Source: Polyodon spathula (taxonomy: Eukaryota > Chordata > Actinopteri > Acipenseriformes > Polyodontidae). Taken from it: 64,000 bases of DNA. Shown one piece after another: positions 48,137-58,200 of this stretch. Both the position numbers and the translations under genes were made by a program. The notes under the pieces are model-generated. The model was not told the DNA's origin. It saw only the letters and a list, made by a program, of their open reading frames with translations, and made no database searches. How positions within the stretch are numbered: the first letter of the stretch is position 1; each line of letters opens with the position of its first letter. Location: assembly GCF_017654505.1 (NCBI RefSeq), contig NC_054549.1, positions 22,809,935 through 22,873,934 of the forward strand, given 5' to 3'.

Positions 48137-48874
48137 CTAAGCATACCAATGGAAATCTGAGCCGATAGAGGGCTCATACACTATTTCCAATAAAATGTCC
48201 AATATGTTCATCACACTTATTTTCACGTAAATCTAGAGAGCCACTTATCCAACGGTGATTAAACTTGATCAGTAACACAGGGTGTCTTCAGCTCACTGCA
48301 CACCAGCGACCCTTGTAGTCTGGCCGGGCTCCGGCGGGCTTGCTGTAACTTCAAGGTGGCTGCATGGTGAGTCTGCAGTTTGAAAAGAAGCGGTCGGCTG
48401 ACTGCGTGTGCTCGTCTTCACCGCTCCTGAGTCGGCACGGGTGGTAGCGGTGAGCCGAGCTTAAAAAAAAAAAAAAAAAAAAAAAAAAATTGGATATCCT
48501 AAATTGGGAGTAAATAAAGAATAATTGCCATCTACTAAATTAAAAATAAAATGTTAAACTAACCCTTATAAAAGTTCCCCGTAGTGAAAGCACAGCACAG
48601 TGTAATAAAGCACAGTAAAAGCATACAGTAGGTAAGCATTACAAAGAATAGCGAGGTATTGTTTCTGAGCTGTGCTTAAAGTATTGGGATGGGTTAACTT
48701 TTGTCCTTTTGAGGTTTTCAAGACTTCATTCTTCTTTGCTCTGATTTTCATTATCCTCAGATTGAGACGGAAAATGGGAAGAAGACTGTGAGTAATCTGG
48801 AGAAAATACTAGAAGACTACAAGGCAATTCGACAGGAGAACTCCGCACTGGCAGCCATGATCCGGGACGCATGA
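30678..48874 (+). CDS. ccdc22: Coiled-coil domain-containing protein 22
   Basis: CCDC22 is a core subunit of the COMMD/CCDC22/CCDC93 (Commander) complex, which recycles membrane cargo from endosomes, and it promotes NF-kB signalling through COMMD1 and cullin ligases. Coding exons: 30678-30727, 32168-32345, 36313-36445, 36932-37040, 37982-38064, 38352-38521, 39415-39627, 40125-40316, 41436-41555, 41658-41774, 42621-42722, 43968-44075, 44344-44439, 45119-45178, 47783-47857, 48761-48874. Phases agree at every junction; 1920 nt, 639 aa (human 627). The start [12 protein letters not shown] and end match the vertebrate protein. It is intact and complete, tail to tail with FOXP3. Introns carry many transposons; the exon-3 donor lies in a tandem repeat and exon 5 needs the second of two adjacent AG acceptors. 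ATTAAA at 49843 is a possible poly(A) signal. Confidence 0.97.
31928..32130 (+). repeat. 51-bp tandem array in CCDC22 intron 1
   Basis: Four units of the repeat seen at 9660 (CTAGTGGTTAGAGCTGAGGG). The array ends about 37 bp before the exon-2 acceptor at 32167, close enough to crowd the branch point. Confidence 0.92.
32700..32985 (+). mobile_element. LINE 3' UTR with three 65-bp tandem units
   Basis: Same family as 7040. Units start at 32761, 32826 and 32891 (exact 65-bp spacing) with CTTCTTCACACAGAGAG and GGGATGGAATGGGTTACCTA. Lies in CCDC22 intron 2; A-rich low complexity follows at 33515-33690. Confidence 0.88.
34042..34455 (+). mobile_element. tRNA-derived SINE, near full length
   Basis: Starts with a tRNA-like head, GCTCCCGAGTGACTCATCC, with an A-box-like segment and a B box GGTTCGAGTCT at 34113. 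The family's body (CGGTGACCCCTGTAGTCCGG) and 3' part (GAAGCGGTCAGCTGACAGCA) follow. Related copies are at 5040 (-), 37562 (-) and 48290 (+). Confidence 0.88.
34563..34770. repeat. (TA)n / (CA)n low-complexity tract
   Basis: Long TA runs with short CA runs (34705-34723). It adjoins the start of the Tc1 fragment. Confidence 0.93.
34790..35535 (+). mobile_element. Tc1-family transposon, 5' half with transposase N-terminus
   Basis: The left end CAGTACCAGTCAAAAGTTTG is the usual terminal repeat of a fish Tc1 family. A frame from ATG 35221 reads [18 protein letters not shown] and then [19 protein letters not shown], the first helix-turn-helix of the paired-like DNA-binding domain, with GRPR linking to the second, and stops at 35430. 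The catalytic DD-E domain and right end are absent, replaced by an AT tract from about 35535. Confidence 0.85.
35540..35702. repeat. (TA)n tract
   Basis: About 160 bp of nearly pure TA/ATAG repeats, self-complementary, lying between the Tc1 and piggyBac-like fragments. Confidence 0.95.
35722..36135 (+). mobile_element. piggyBac-like MITE fragment
   Basis: Matches the interior and right part of the elements at 40449 and 45619: CAGCCAAGCCCCACCCCATG, AAATCCTCTCCTGATCACTC, TTTGGCTCCTATCGGTCTCA, ATCGGACTGGAAAGG. The left end is lost in the AT tract and no TTAA is kept. Confidence 0.75.
36419..36700 (+). repeat. 65-bp tandem repeat containing the CCDC22 exon-3 splice donor
   Basis: Five copies at exact 65-bp spacing (the motif CCGACCAGC starts at 36431, 36496, 36561, 36626 and 36691). 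Each of the first four carries the end of exon 3 and its donor, CCCGCAG|GTACAG, so possible donors fall after 36445, 36510, 36575 and 36640. The fifth copy has lost the donor. Extending exon 3 past the first donor meets an in-frame TAG within the first unit, so only the first donor gives a functional protein. Confidence 0.95.
37562..37940 (-). mobile_element. tRNA-derived SINE, near full length
   Basis: Reverse-complement copy of the 34042 SINE, with head, B-box relative (CCAGTTCAAGTCC), body (CACCAGCGACCCCTGTAGAT) and tail. It ends about 40 bp before the exon-5 acceptor of CCDC22. Confidence 0.88.
37982..39627 (+). CDS. ccdc22: CCDC22 exons 5-7: variable linker
   Basis: Exons 37982-38064, 38352-38521 and 39415-39627 encode residues 157-312. 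Exon 5 must start after GATTGCAGAG: the preceding CAG would shift the frame into a stop, whereas the later AG gives [16 protein letters not shown], aligning with human KPFHASRLVVP. Later landmarks are [34 protein letters not shown] and [13 protein letters not shown], the last nearly invariant in vertebrates. Confidence 0.94.
38685..39090 (+). mobile_element. LINE 3' end fragment with three tandem units
   Basis: GGGGGACTTGATTGAGGTCG, CAGAAACCAGAACCAGAGGA, then three 65-bp-type units (GGGGATGGAATGGGATACCT). Same family as 7040. CCDC22 intron 6. Confidence 0.87.
39780..39985 (+). repeat. Unclassified interspersed repeat
   Basis: Copy of the 18570 family: CACTTCCTGGGTCATTTCAC, AAAGCATGTCAGTCCCTATG, GGTTGGTTAATGACGGG. 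CCDC22 intron 7. Confidence 0.55.
40125..48874 (+). CDS. ccdc22: CCDC22 exons 8-16: coiled-coil region
   Basis: Nine exons, all in phase 0, encode residues 313-639, the coiled-coil half that pairs with CCDC93. Strongly conserved segments are [78 protein letters not shown] and [20 protein letters not shown]. The stop TGA is at 48872-48874 after AMIRDA. Confidence 0.97.
40445..40987 (+). mobile_element. piggyBac-like MITE, complete
   Basis: Flanked by TTAA on both sides (40445-40448, 40984-40987), the piggyBac target duplication. The left end CCCTTTCCGGTCC mirrors the right GGACCGGAAAG. 535 bp, no coding capacity. CCDC22 intron 8. Confidence 0.85.
41082..41260. repeat. Poly(A) run and Tc1-type MITE fragment
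   Basis: About 30 A at 41082-41111. 41165-41260 matches the interior of the 13583 MITE (CATTAAGTATAT, AACTACAAAGC, ACATTATTCAGCA). CCDC22 intron 8. Confidence 0.7.
43420..43615 (+). repeat. Unclassified interspersed repeat
   Basis: Copy of the 18570 family: ACACTTCCTGGGCTGTTTCA, GGTCAAAGCATTAAGGGGAA, TGATTGGTTACTGACAGG. CCDC22 intron 11. Confidence 0.5.
43650..43815 (+). mobile_element. LINE 3' end fragment
   Basis: AAAGGAGTGAGCCATGAAGA, ACTGAGTCTATTTTGTAACA and GCACAGAAACCAGGACCAGA belong to the 7040 family. CCDC22 intron 11. Confidence 0.8.
44493..44790 (+). mobile_element. SINE/LINE-tail element (L2/MIR-like 3' sequence) with (TAA)n
   Basis: A (TAA)n run at 44493-44534 leads directly into TATAGCGCCTTTCATAGTGG. 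Then come AAGGAGGTTAAGTGACTTGC and GTCAGTGGCTGAGCTGGGAT with TTGAACC, closely like the conserved 3' part of MIR/L2-tailed SINEs. A second copy with the same TAA run is at 63139-63430. CCDC22 intron 13. Confidence 0.7.
45253..47318 (-). mobile_element. Tc1-like transposon, non-autonomous, carrying a nested MITE
   Basis: Inverted ends TACTGAGCATCAAAAGAAAC (left) and GTTTCTTTTGATGCTCGGTA as read at the right (47299-47318), bordered by TA. On the - strand, 45534-45343 codes for [20 protein letters not shown] and [10 protein letters not shown], the helix-turn-helix region of a Tc1-like transposase. No catalytic domain was found, so it is dead. Without the nested 543 bp at 45615-46161 it measures about 1.5 kb, the normal Tc1 length. 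CCDC22 intron 14. Confidence 0.8.
45615..46161 (+). mobile_element. piggyBac-like MITE nested in the Tc1-like element
   Basis: TTAA at 45615-45618 and 46158-46161, same family as 40445. The interior matches (AAATCCTCTCCTGATCACTT, TCGGCTCCTATCGGTCTCAC). It interrupts the Tc1-like element, so it is the younger insertion. Confidence 0.85.
48290..48545 (+). mobile_element. tRNA-derived SINE, 3' part
   Basis: Starts inside the SINE body (CACCAGCGACCCTTGTAGTC) and runs through GAAGCGGTCGGCTGACTGCG and GGGTGGTAGCGGTGAGCCGA to an A-run (48462-48489) and tail. 5'-truncated. CCDC22 intron 15. Confidence 0.85.
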
Positions 48875-49940
48875 GCGAGTGCCTTCCTGCCATCCAGCCT
48901 GCCTCCATGCTCCCTGTTGGGGGTAAGCTAAGAGGAGACGAGTCCAGGAGAAGAATCCACAAGACCCCCGACTCGGAACACTAGAACCAGAACTTCTACT
49001 CATGGTCATTCAGGCTTTGCTGAGCTGCCTAAATCATTACCGGACATCCTCTCTTTCTGATTCCCAGAAAACTTAATGCAAAGGGTCTGTAATATGGAAA
49101 TTCTGCCTACGAGTGATGTGTACCATACCAGCTACCATATATTTGCAGAACTTGATTATTGTTTCATTTTTAGGGACATTTATGTGCTGCTCGTGCCTAT
49201 GCATAAGTCTGTCAGCCACTTTATGTGGTGAGCAAGATAACTGTCTTGACTTTGCACCAAACTTTTATCATACACATCCAGCCTTTTAAATGTTTTGGAT
49301 AGGCTTTACTCCGATAAGCTCTCAATTATTGTTATTTTTTAATACATTGTTAATCTTTCAGGTTCTGTGCGATTATTTCTCTGTTATGAGGATCCTATGT
49401 GTGCGTGCACTGATGGCCCGGTTTGGCGATTTTGCTAATTCTATGGACTTGTCCCACTTTGCATCCATTTTAAGAGCACCATCAATCTTGGCCTACATAT
49501 GATCTGATACACATGGAGGCAATAGGCAAGTTCTGCAAATAGACCCATAGTAGAAATTTCATTTTTGGCTGTCGCTTGTAGGTAGCATCCATCTTATAGC
49601 CCCTTGCCCTTTCTCTTTTAAGGAGTGATAAGCGAGTTTCATGAAACACTTTGCAAGCTGCTAGCTAGCAACAGTATATTCTCTGCCTGTTTCACATAAC
49701 CAATATGTTAATACAGAACATGATCCATTTGCAGAAATCGGCTCCGCTAGATTGATTTAAAGGATAACGTTTTCTCTCTGTGGTCTAGAGAACTGCTTGT
49801 GCAGTTGTGAAGAAACTAAAGACATTCTTTTAGCTCAGAGCTATTAAACATAACAGCATCATCTTGATTTAAGAAGAATAACAAATCAATGCAATTTTAA
49901 AAGATAATCCATTTATTTTAAACTAGAATCACGGAGCATA
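48875..49940 (+). other. Probable CCDC22 3' UTR
   Basis: No coding frame. The first likely poly(A) signal variant is ATTAAA at 49843-49848; the true 3' end is unknown. Confidence 0.45.
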
Positions 49941-49959
49941 AATGTTACAAACAAGAGGA

Positions 49960-50365
49960 GGCCATTCAGCCCATCGTTGCTCATCTGGTTCCTAGTAGCG
50001 GACATTAGAACTTCGGGTCCTAAAGGATCCCAGTGATTCAGCAACATGACTGGGTAACCCGTTCCATCCCCTCACCGCTCTGTGTTACTCTGCTTTCAAC
50101 TGCGTCCTCCTGTTTCTGTTCTGATTGAAATAGTAACTAGGTTTTGGATTTGAAAAACTTCAGTCATGTCCCCTAGGCCTTCCTTATTCTTAAATAAATC
50201 CAGTTCTAGCACCCTATCTTTACAACTTTGGGATTAGTCTGGTTGCTCTTCTCTGGACTTTCCAGGGCCACACTGTCTCTTTGGTGCTGTCGTGACCAGA
50301 ATTGAATGCAGTGTTCTCAGTGCGGTCTTGCCAGTGCATTGTACAACCTCATCATAACCTCTTTG
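49960..50365 (-). mobile_element. LINE 3' end fragment
   Basis: Reverse copy of the 7040 family, including the RT C-terminal segment (GGGATTAGTCTGGTTGCTCT, CTTTGGTGCTGTCGTGACCA, GCATTGTACAACCTCATCAT). Confidence 0.87.
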
Positions 50366-51214
50366 AATGTGTACTCTACACTCTTATTTTAATTGCTGAA
50401 GACTGCAACTTAGAAAAGATTTGAGAGACCAAGTGCTTTGCCCCAGTGCTTTAGAATTGCCTTTCTCACACACTGAAAACAAATGTGGTGTCAAATGACA
50501 GTTTAAAACCAACATAAGTGGACCCACACAAAATTTCAGTCTCTGTTGGATAATCTGTGACATTTCATTTGATCTGACAAATATAGAAATGTGCTAATGT
50601 CACTGTTCTAGGGATATAGAGATGAAAAGTGATTGTGCTTTAAACGGTGTGTCCACTGAGGTTTATGTTTTCTGATCCATTTGACAGCACATTTGCGGAA
50701 CGTAGATGATGCGACATGGCTAATTTGGATAGAACTCAATGGTACACACACACAAACTGCCTTTAAGTTCATGAGTACTTCAACAATGTAAAATGATGTA
50801 AATATACAGGTAATATAGCAAAGTAACAATAAAACAAAACAGGCTTTATATAACTTAATTTAACTTCCCCTACCACCTCCCCCCCATAGTTCAAATAGAA
50901 AATATAAATCTGTAACAAAAGTGAAAAACAAGCACTAGGTTTGTCAGGAAGTTGATGGACCTTGATCAGGTGCATTGTTGGGGTTGTAGTTTTTTAACAG
51001 GCAATTGTAGGCATACATATACCAGTGCTGGCATGGGAAGTGTGAAAAAAAAAATATATACATGTACAGCCAATCTTTATCCGAAACAAGGCTGGAGTGT
51101 TTAATAATGGACTGAAATGTCAGAGTTTGAATGAGATTGAAACTCAATGCTGCTCGATGCTGGTTTATAGTTAATGCTCGCTCCTTTTCCACTTTTATTT
51201 TTCATAAGAACATA

Positions 51215-51700
51215 CGGCCCATCTAAGCCTCTCCGTTTCCTAGTTGCTGATTGATCTGTAAACTTTGTTATGTTTAAAGGATCCCAGTGATTCCGCATCA
51301 GCAACATGAGCAGGTAACCCATTCCATCCCCTCACAACTCTGTGCATGAAGAAGGGTCTCCTTCAGCAACATGACTAGGTAACCCATTCCATCTCCTCAT
51401 AACTCTGTGAAGAAGGGGTCTCCTTCCCTCTGTCCTAAGTGCGTCTCCACTTCATTTCCAGCTATGTCCTCTGGTCCTGGTTTCTGTGCTGCACTCAAAG
51501 CATCAGTTCTGGTTAACTTTATCAACTCCTTTTAAGATTTTAAGGTCTTCAATCAATCAATCAATTCTTCTTTGTTCCAGGCTAAATAGATTCAGTCCCC
51601 TGTCTTCGTAGCTCATTCCTTCAAGCCCTGCTGGGATTAGTCTGGTTGCTCTTTGCTGGACTCTCTCCAGGGCCACAATGTCCCTTTGGTAATGTGTTGA
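51215..51700 (-). mobile_element. LINE 3' end fragment
   Basis: Reverse copy. The - frame keeps [20 protein letters not shown] and GLNLFSLEQRR, and two 65-bp tandem units lie in its 3' UTR (51305-51420). Confidence 0.88.
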
Positions 51701-54700
51701 CCAGTTCAGCTGATCAGAAACTCCTCCTAAACTGAAAGTGATGAAACCTGCTGTATAATTAACAGATTCATGGTGTTCCAACAAAGAACCCCAATCGAAT
51801 ACTCTAAAAGCTATGATTTTTATTTCTGTATTTTGTGAGCCCCTGAAAAATAAAAACTGAAAAGGAGCAAGCGGATTGATAGTTTATGGATCTTGGTTTG
51901 TTTGTTAGTAGTGAACTGATTGGAGGTGTTTACTCTGGTACAGTTGGAAGCCTCACAAATACAGCAGCAAGGCTAAGTCAAAGTCAACTGATGGTGCGCA
52001 CGGCTGTTGTCTGTAGCTTCTTGCTTTACGTTGTCAGTTTTTATAATAAAGGAAATCATTACTTCCTACTCTCTGTGACGTCTGCTTCATTGTAGTTTTA
52101 TCCCGGACCTTTTTGTGATATAACTTAAGTCGTGTGTCGTGTTAGTTATTCTAATGCACTTTGGACGAGAGAATGATAAATGCTACGTAACAAGTAGGTG
52201 GGTTTAATCTTTGCATTTTCTATTCATCAATTAAGAATCCGATCAACTGTCCATTTAATCACTCCTGTTTGCTAGTGACATGAAATTGTATTGAAAGACA
52301 ATTATAAGTCATGCCTTTAGTGATGTAATCTGACATTTTCTTTTGAGCTGTACTGCCCGTTTGCGTTTCCTTCAGTCAAATGCCATGGCTAAAAGAAAAA
52401 GATTAAAACATATATTGCTGTAAATTACCAGTTGCACTACCACCTAGAGTGCTGTGTTTTAACAGAGCCAGTTTTGTTATACTGGACTTTCAAGTTTCAG
52501 ACTAACAGGTAATTACTGAGTGCTATTCTATTTTAGTTAGCTGAAGAAAAAGTATTATATAGCTGTTCATTTTGAAAGAAATACGTGGAATAAAAAGAAA
52601 AATCAGCTTACTTGCGATTCGGATGATACAGTGAACTCGTAGTACTGCTGTAAAAGAAAAGCACCGATGAGCAAATGTTGAAAGTCTTTTTATCATTTTG
52701 AGAGAGTGTGAAATATTGCCTGTGCCTTCCAGTTGCACTATTACTAAGGTCTTAAATAACATTTTTCACTATTTCTTTTTTTTTTTTTTTTTCATACTGC
52801 ACTTGAGTAGGTTATTATGATGATGATGATTATTATTATTATGTAATCGATCAAAGCCCACAGGTGTGATTAATCAATGAAAACCCGTGAAGTGTTTTTC
52901 ACTTTAGAATTTTGTCCCTATGCAAGTTCTACAAACAGGGCGACACCTACACACGAGACAAGACACACCAGAACACATCCTTTTAAAAGTTTTTCATTTT
53001 TCATTCGTGATTTATAAAATAAAAAATATTTTGACTGCTTAGATTTGTTTAGCTTTTTACTTTAAACAACGTAAATGCTGATTGATTCTCATTGCGAGAA
53101 CAGACTGTACTGCTAAGCACATCTACAATTTAGGGAACACAAAGCTGCTTTGTGGCTTGGAACTTGGTTTTAGGCCGCCGCGCGGCACACTAGGGGAGGC
53201 TTGGGGCTTAGGTCTCCTGAAATCAGTTTTCAAGCCACTTCCTTAAAAAGTGGTTTTGATGTTCCCTCAGTTTCACAGTCTAGGAAACGACCTTGAACAA
53301 ATAAAATGCAATGTATAGATAGGCAAGTACTGTACACACATAGTGCACACAAGCGCACACTGTCACCTTGTGGCTTGATGAAGTAATGGTTGATACATAT
53401 TTTAAAAGAAAGGTCCTTTATTTAGTGGGTTTTCTCAAACAGGGAACAGATTGTTTAATTAAAAATATCCCATTAAAATCAAAGAACAAATAATAACTTG
53501 TATTGCATTGACTAATATATTGTTTAGTATAAAACATTACATTATTACTTCGAGAGATTACCTTCACACATCTTATTCTGTATTTTGTGAATTCGTTTGA
53601 GCTTGTACATAATCATCATTTTAAAGCCAGTGTAATTAAGGTTTGTGTTTTTGGTGCTTATTTTCCTTTGTCACATTTCTTGGAGTGTTCAGGGCTCTTA
53701 AACAAATTGACTGGTTCTGTATGCTGTTGCCCAAAAATCAAAATTCAAGCACCAGTGTGTGATTGTGCTCAAAGCTCTATTTAAATTTAAAGGTGGTTTT
53801 TGCAATTTGTCCCACTCAATCCCAGCACCAAGACAATCTGAGTTTACAGTGTAAATAATGAATCTCATTCAGTGGAACAAACTTTACTTTTCATTCAGAC
53901 AGCTGTCAAAACTCATAATGCACAGATGAGCTGCTTTTCAGTCTCCTCAATATAACCCCTCCTTATTAACCAGGAAAACTGGAGTCATTCATTATTTCCA
54001 GGTTGACTTCAATCCTTCCAGTGTTTATGGGATAAAGACTTTTATTTTTTGGTTGGGGATGGGGAGGGAGCTGTGGTTATCTGTTTAAAACGAGCAGAAA
54101 TGTACAATTCACCATTCTAAAACAATGGCATTCATGTCACACAATCAGGTTTGATTTTTGCATCTCTTTAAGAGTCATTATGTCTGTACGATTTGTTCCT
54201 TTTATAAAAATATTTCTTGCCTTCAACCTTGTGTGGTCTGTGGTTTGGCTTGCTGAAACAATTCTGTCTACAATGTACTGCAGATGCTGCAGGATAAAAT
54301 GAGGTTTACACTAGTTTAGCTAAAGCGTTTTACATTGTTATCTTGTATCATACTTTTATATCAGCTATATTTTCTTAATATTTAATTTGTTTGATATCCT
54401 TGTCTGTGTTCTCTATTACTGTTTCCTCTTCGATAATGATCATGCTAACTAATTCCGAAAAAACTCAAAGCTGATTTTCTTTGTGGGGAAACTTATTAGT
54501 GTTGCGCTGTGCATGGATGCCCATAGATGTAGCCTGCACCACACTGATATGCTTCCCCCCACCCCCTTGGGAAAAAAAAAATATTTTCAGTTCTATGTTA
54601 TTTCATCAGATTTTTTTTAGTTCTGCTGAAAATAATTTAAATGAATCTGCAGGTTTTTTTTTTTTTTAAAGTAAAACATAAATGTAACAGTTTAGTGTGA

Positions 54701-54950
54701 TTAATAAGTATTTTTATAGCCAACTGGGCAGGCTACATGCAGCGGCTGGGGGTTATAAATGACACATTTCAGATACTTATTGCGTCACTCAAACAGGAAT
54801 AGAAACAGAAATTATGTTTTAGGTTTTACTCTTAACCAAAAAAAAAAAAAAAAACCTTTCAGAATTGTTTTTCCTACAAGGACTCTAACTCCCAGAAATA
54901 TCTCGCGTGTGTCGACCTGGTCCCTTCAACAGGAACAGCAGAATGGAAAA
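51701..54950. other. Intergenic between CCDC22 and FOXP3, no gene recognised
   Basis: No coding exon could be supported. AATAAA at 51849 has no identified transcript. A micro-exon-like cassette at 52605-52640 (-) is discussed in the findings. Confidence 0.45.
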
Positions 54951-54973
54951 GAGTGAAGGAGAAGTTCGGCAGT

Positions 54974-54979
54974 TTTATT
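54974..54979 (-). terminator. foxp3: FOXP3 poly(A) signal
   Basis: AATAAA on the - strand, about 205 nt past the FOXP3 stop and the first such hexamer I find there. Confidence 0.6.
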
Positions 54980-55185
54980 GATTACAGTCGCTATCAAAAT
55001 AACACCACTACTCTTTATCATAATGTGTCTTTCGATAAGAAATGTGAGATCTAGGAAGAGATGGTGATTCAGATTAGATAAGATTTCCTTAAGTTATTTA
55101 GTTAGCACCATCTGCTGATCTCGTTATCGCTGGTTTCCAGTTGCGGTCGAGGGGTGAGAGTTTGTGCGAGAGGTATCCTGTTGTT

Positions 55186-55270
55186 TCAACTGGAGCCAGG
55201 CTGGGAGACAGACCACGGCTCCTGAGGGCAGAGGTAAGCATAGGGACCCAACCACTTCACATCTTGATCT
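55186..55270 (-). CDS. foxp3: FOXP3 terminal exon: C-terminal extension
   Basis: After the forkhead exon (AACAG|GTACAT) an acceptor TTTGTCTGTCTCCAG leads to 28 codons including the stop, with [16 protein letters not shown] in the middle. Human FOXP3 ends within the exon that encodes the last part of the forkhead, so this extra exon and tail are a fish-type difference. The phase (2 to 1 base) is exact and AATAAA follows about 205 nt after the stop. Confidence 0.8.
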
Positions 55271-58200
55271 CTGGAGACAGACAAAAGATTCATAAATGAG
55301 TTATCTGACTGGCTTCTCTACTGCAATGTAGTTTAGAGAGGTTATGTTTATGCAATGCTATAGTTAGACCCCACGTAGAATACTGTGCACAGTTTTGGTC
55401 AACTCACTACAAAAAAAATCATTATTGCACTTGAGAACTAGGATGATCCAAGGACTCAAGGAGATGTAAGGGCAGGTTAAAAGAATGAAATCTCTTCAGC
55501 CTGGAAAAAAGAAGGGACTTGATTGCAGTCTTTAAAATTATAAATTAATAAAGTTAATCCAAAGACACTACTTCAAATTCAACACAGAATGAGAGGCTGG
55601 GTATGTTTAGAACAGAAGGCAAGAATCATTTTTTTTACACAGAGAGTGAGATGCAATAGGATCTAGGATGCCTTTGACTTTAACCCTAGGGTAATTAAAG
55701 TAAAATCATTTACAATAAAAATATTTCATTATTGAAAAAAAAAACAGTCGGAGAAAATAATAAAATGTGACCTCACAAAAAAAGGATAAGCATGAAGTAT
55801 TTTGTTATGCCAGGGATTGGAAAATACAAAGTATTGTTTTTTATAACTAAATTCTGAATGCATCTTTTAAAAGCTGTTATAAGACCAATGTTATAAACTA
55901 TTAACAAAAATGCTTAAATATAAGGGCATGATTTTGTGCTCTGTGGGATTTAAACTGTCTTGCTTGTTTTGCACACTAGATGGTGCTATCTGACTGGAAC
56001 GTGGTATTTTACAGATCACACCTGAACTGCCATGTACCTGTTGAATTTCTGTCCCCGTCTCCTCTGAAACTCTGTCTCGTCCACCGTCCACACAGCGCCC
56101 TTCCCTCCCTCCACTCGAACGAAGCACTTGTGAAGGCTCAGGTTGTGTCTCACTGCATTCTGAGGAGAAAATAGTGATCCAGGGTTCAGCATTAGTGTCA
56201 AGGAGGAAAGCATTATCCAACTGATCAGCGAAGCTTATGTAAACAGTGGTCTGATAATGCTGTACTTGTAATAGTCCATACTGGGAACCATTTGTGTCAA
56301 AATTACATATCAGAAAATATGATCTGTAGCTTTCAAAAATACAAAACCAATCAATCATTCCCTTCACTGTTGAAATGGGGAGGATTTTTTGAGCCCACAG
56401 GCTTCAAATGGGAACTGCTACCCAATAAGTCAATACTTTAACTAGTCCCTCAGCTTTAACCACTAGTCTAGACCACACTGCTTCCCTCCCTCCCAGTCCC
56501 TCAGCTCTAACCACTAGACTAGGCCACACTGCTTCCCTCCTTCCCAGTCCCTCAGCTCTAACCACTAGACTAGACCACACTGCTTCCCTCCCTCCCAGTC
56601 CCTCAGCTCTAACCACTAGACTAGGCCACACTGCTTCCCTCCCTCCCAGTCCCTCAGCTCTAACCACTAGACTAGACCACACTGCTTCCCTCCCTCCCAG
56701 TCCCTCAGCTCTAACCACTAGACTAGACCACACTGCTTCCCTCCCTCCCAGTCCCTCAGCTCTAACCACTAGACTAGACCACACTGTCATTTTTGGATAT
56801 TGTCTTTGTAAGTCTTCAGAGATCTAGGGCCAAGTTCGGTTAACTTTTAGCCAGGGAAAAAACAATTTCAGGAAAATATAAACATCAACAAAGTGAAGAG
56901 TAGCCCTTGATCTCCCGAGTCTCTTTAACACAGAAGCACTCTTCATGCGAGTTTCCTGCCCTGTTCAGACTCTTCAGCAATTCTGTATTGTTGGGTCCTA
57001 CAGTACCTTCCAGGTGGCAGTGTTGAATCGGAAGAAGGCAAACATGTTCATGAACCAATGATAGATCTCGTTCAGGGTCAGCTGCTTGTCTGGGGACTCC
57101 AGGATTGCCTGCAGGTTTTGAAAGATATGCAGGATTAGACAACTCCATTCTTCACTGGAGTCTCTCCACGGCTGCACAATCTACCGTGGTGCCGTGGTGA
57201 ACTCTGGTCTACTACTGTGATTAAACATCTCAATCAAGTCGCTTGGTTATAGGCTAAATAGATTCTGTTCTTTCTGCCTATCTTTATAGCTCATTCCTTT
57301 AAATCCAAGGATTACTGGTTGCTCTTCAATGGACTCTCTCCAGGGCCACAATGTCCCTCTGGTGCTGTGGTGACCAGAACTGAACCCAGTACTCTTAAGT
57401 GTGGTCTCACCAGTGCATTATACAATGTCATCATAACCTTTGATTTGTACTCTACCCTTCTGGCTACATACCCAATCATTCTGTTGGTCTTTGTGATTGC
57501 TTTCCCATCTGGTTAGTGACAGTGATGAGTCTCAAACAACACAGAGGGCTTTCTCACGGTGGACCTGTTGTAGTGCTATGCCTCCCATTTGGTATTTGGA
57601 TCCCACGGTTTTTTGGCCAGCGTGTAACTCTTTACATTTGTTGGCATTTCATTTGCAATCAACACATAAAGTATGCCACGCCGGTCACAAAAATGTAGGA
57701 TCAAAATACCAGATCGGTTGTAATAGAAATGGTTGTAAAAGACTCGCTGTCGAGCGCTCTAATCCCCCTCTGTGGGCCCATGTGATTTGTTAGTTTGTTT
57801 TACCTCCCTGCATTTTGTTTAAGACATTGTTAAAAGGTAGAATTTATGTTGAGTCTGATTGGCCTGTATTCAAGTAGTACTTTGGGTATTTTAATTGAAC
57901 TCAGTGTTTTGACGTAGATATGAGAAAGCAACATCTCAAAGCAGTTTTGCAATTGGACTCTGGATATACTAAAAATTCGACAGCTGAATCCAGGAAACTA
58001 AACTTATAACAAGGCTTTAACACTTAACTTTGCCTCACAAGTTTGTGATTTTATGTAAGATCATAAAATGTACCCACAAGAGGAGGTCATACGACCCATC
58101 TAAGATCACCAAACTCATGTCGGGTCTTAAAGGATCCCAGTGATTCAGCATCAGTAACTTGACTAGGTAACCCATTACACCCCCTCACCACTCTTTGTGT

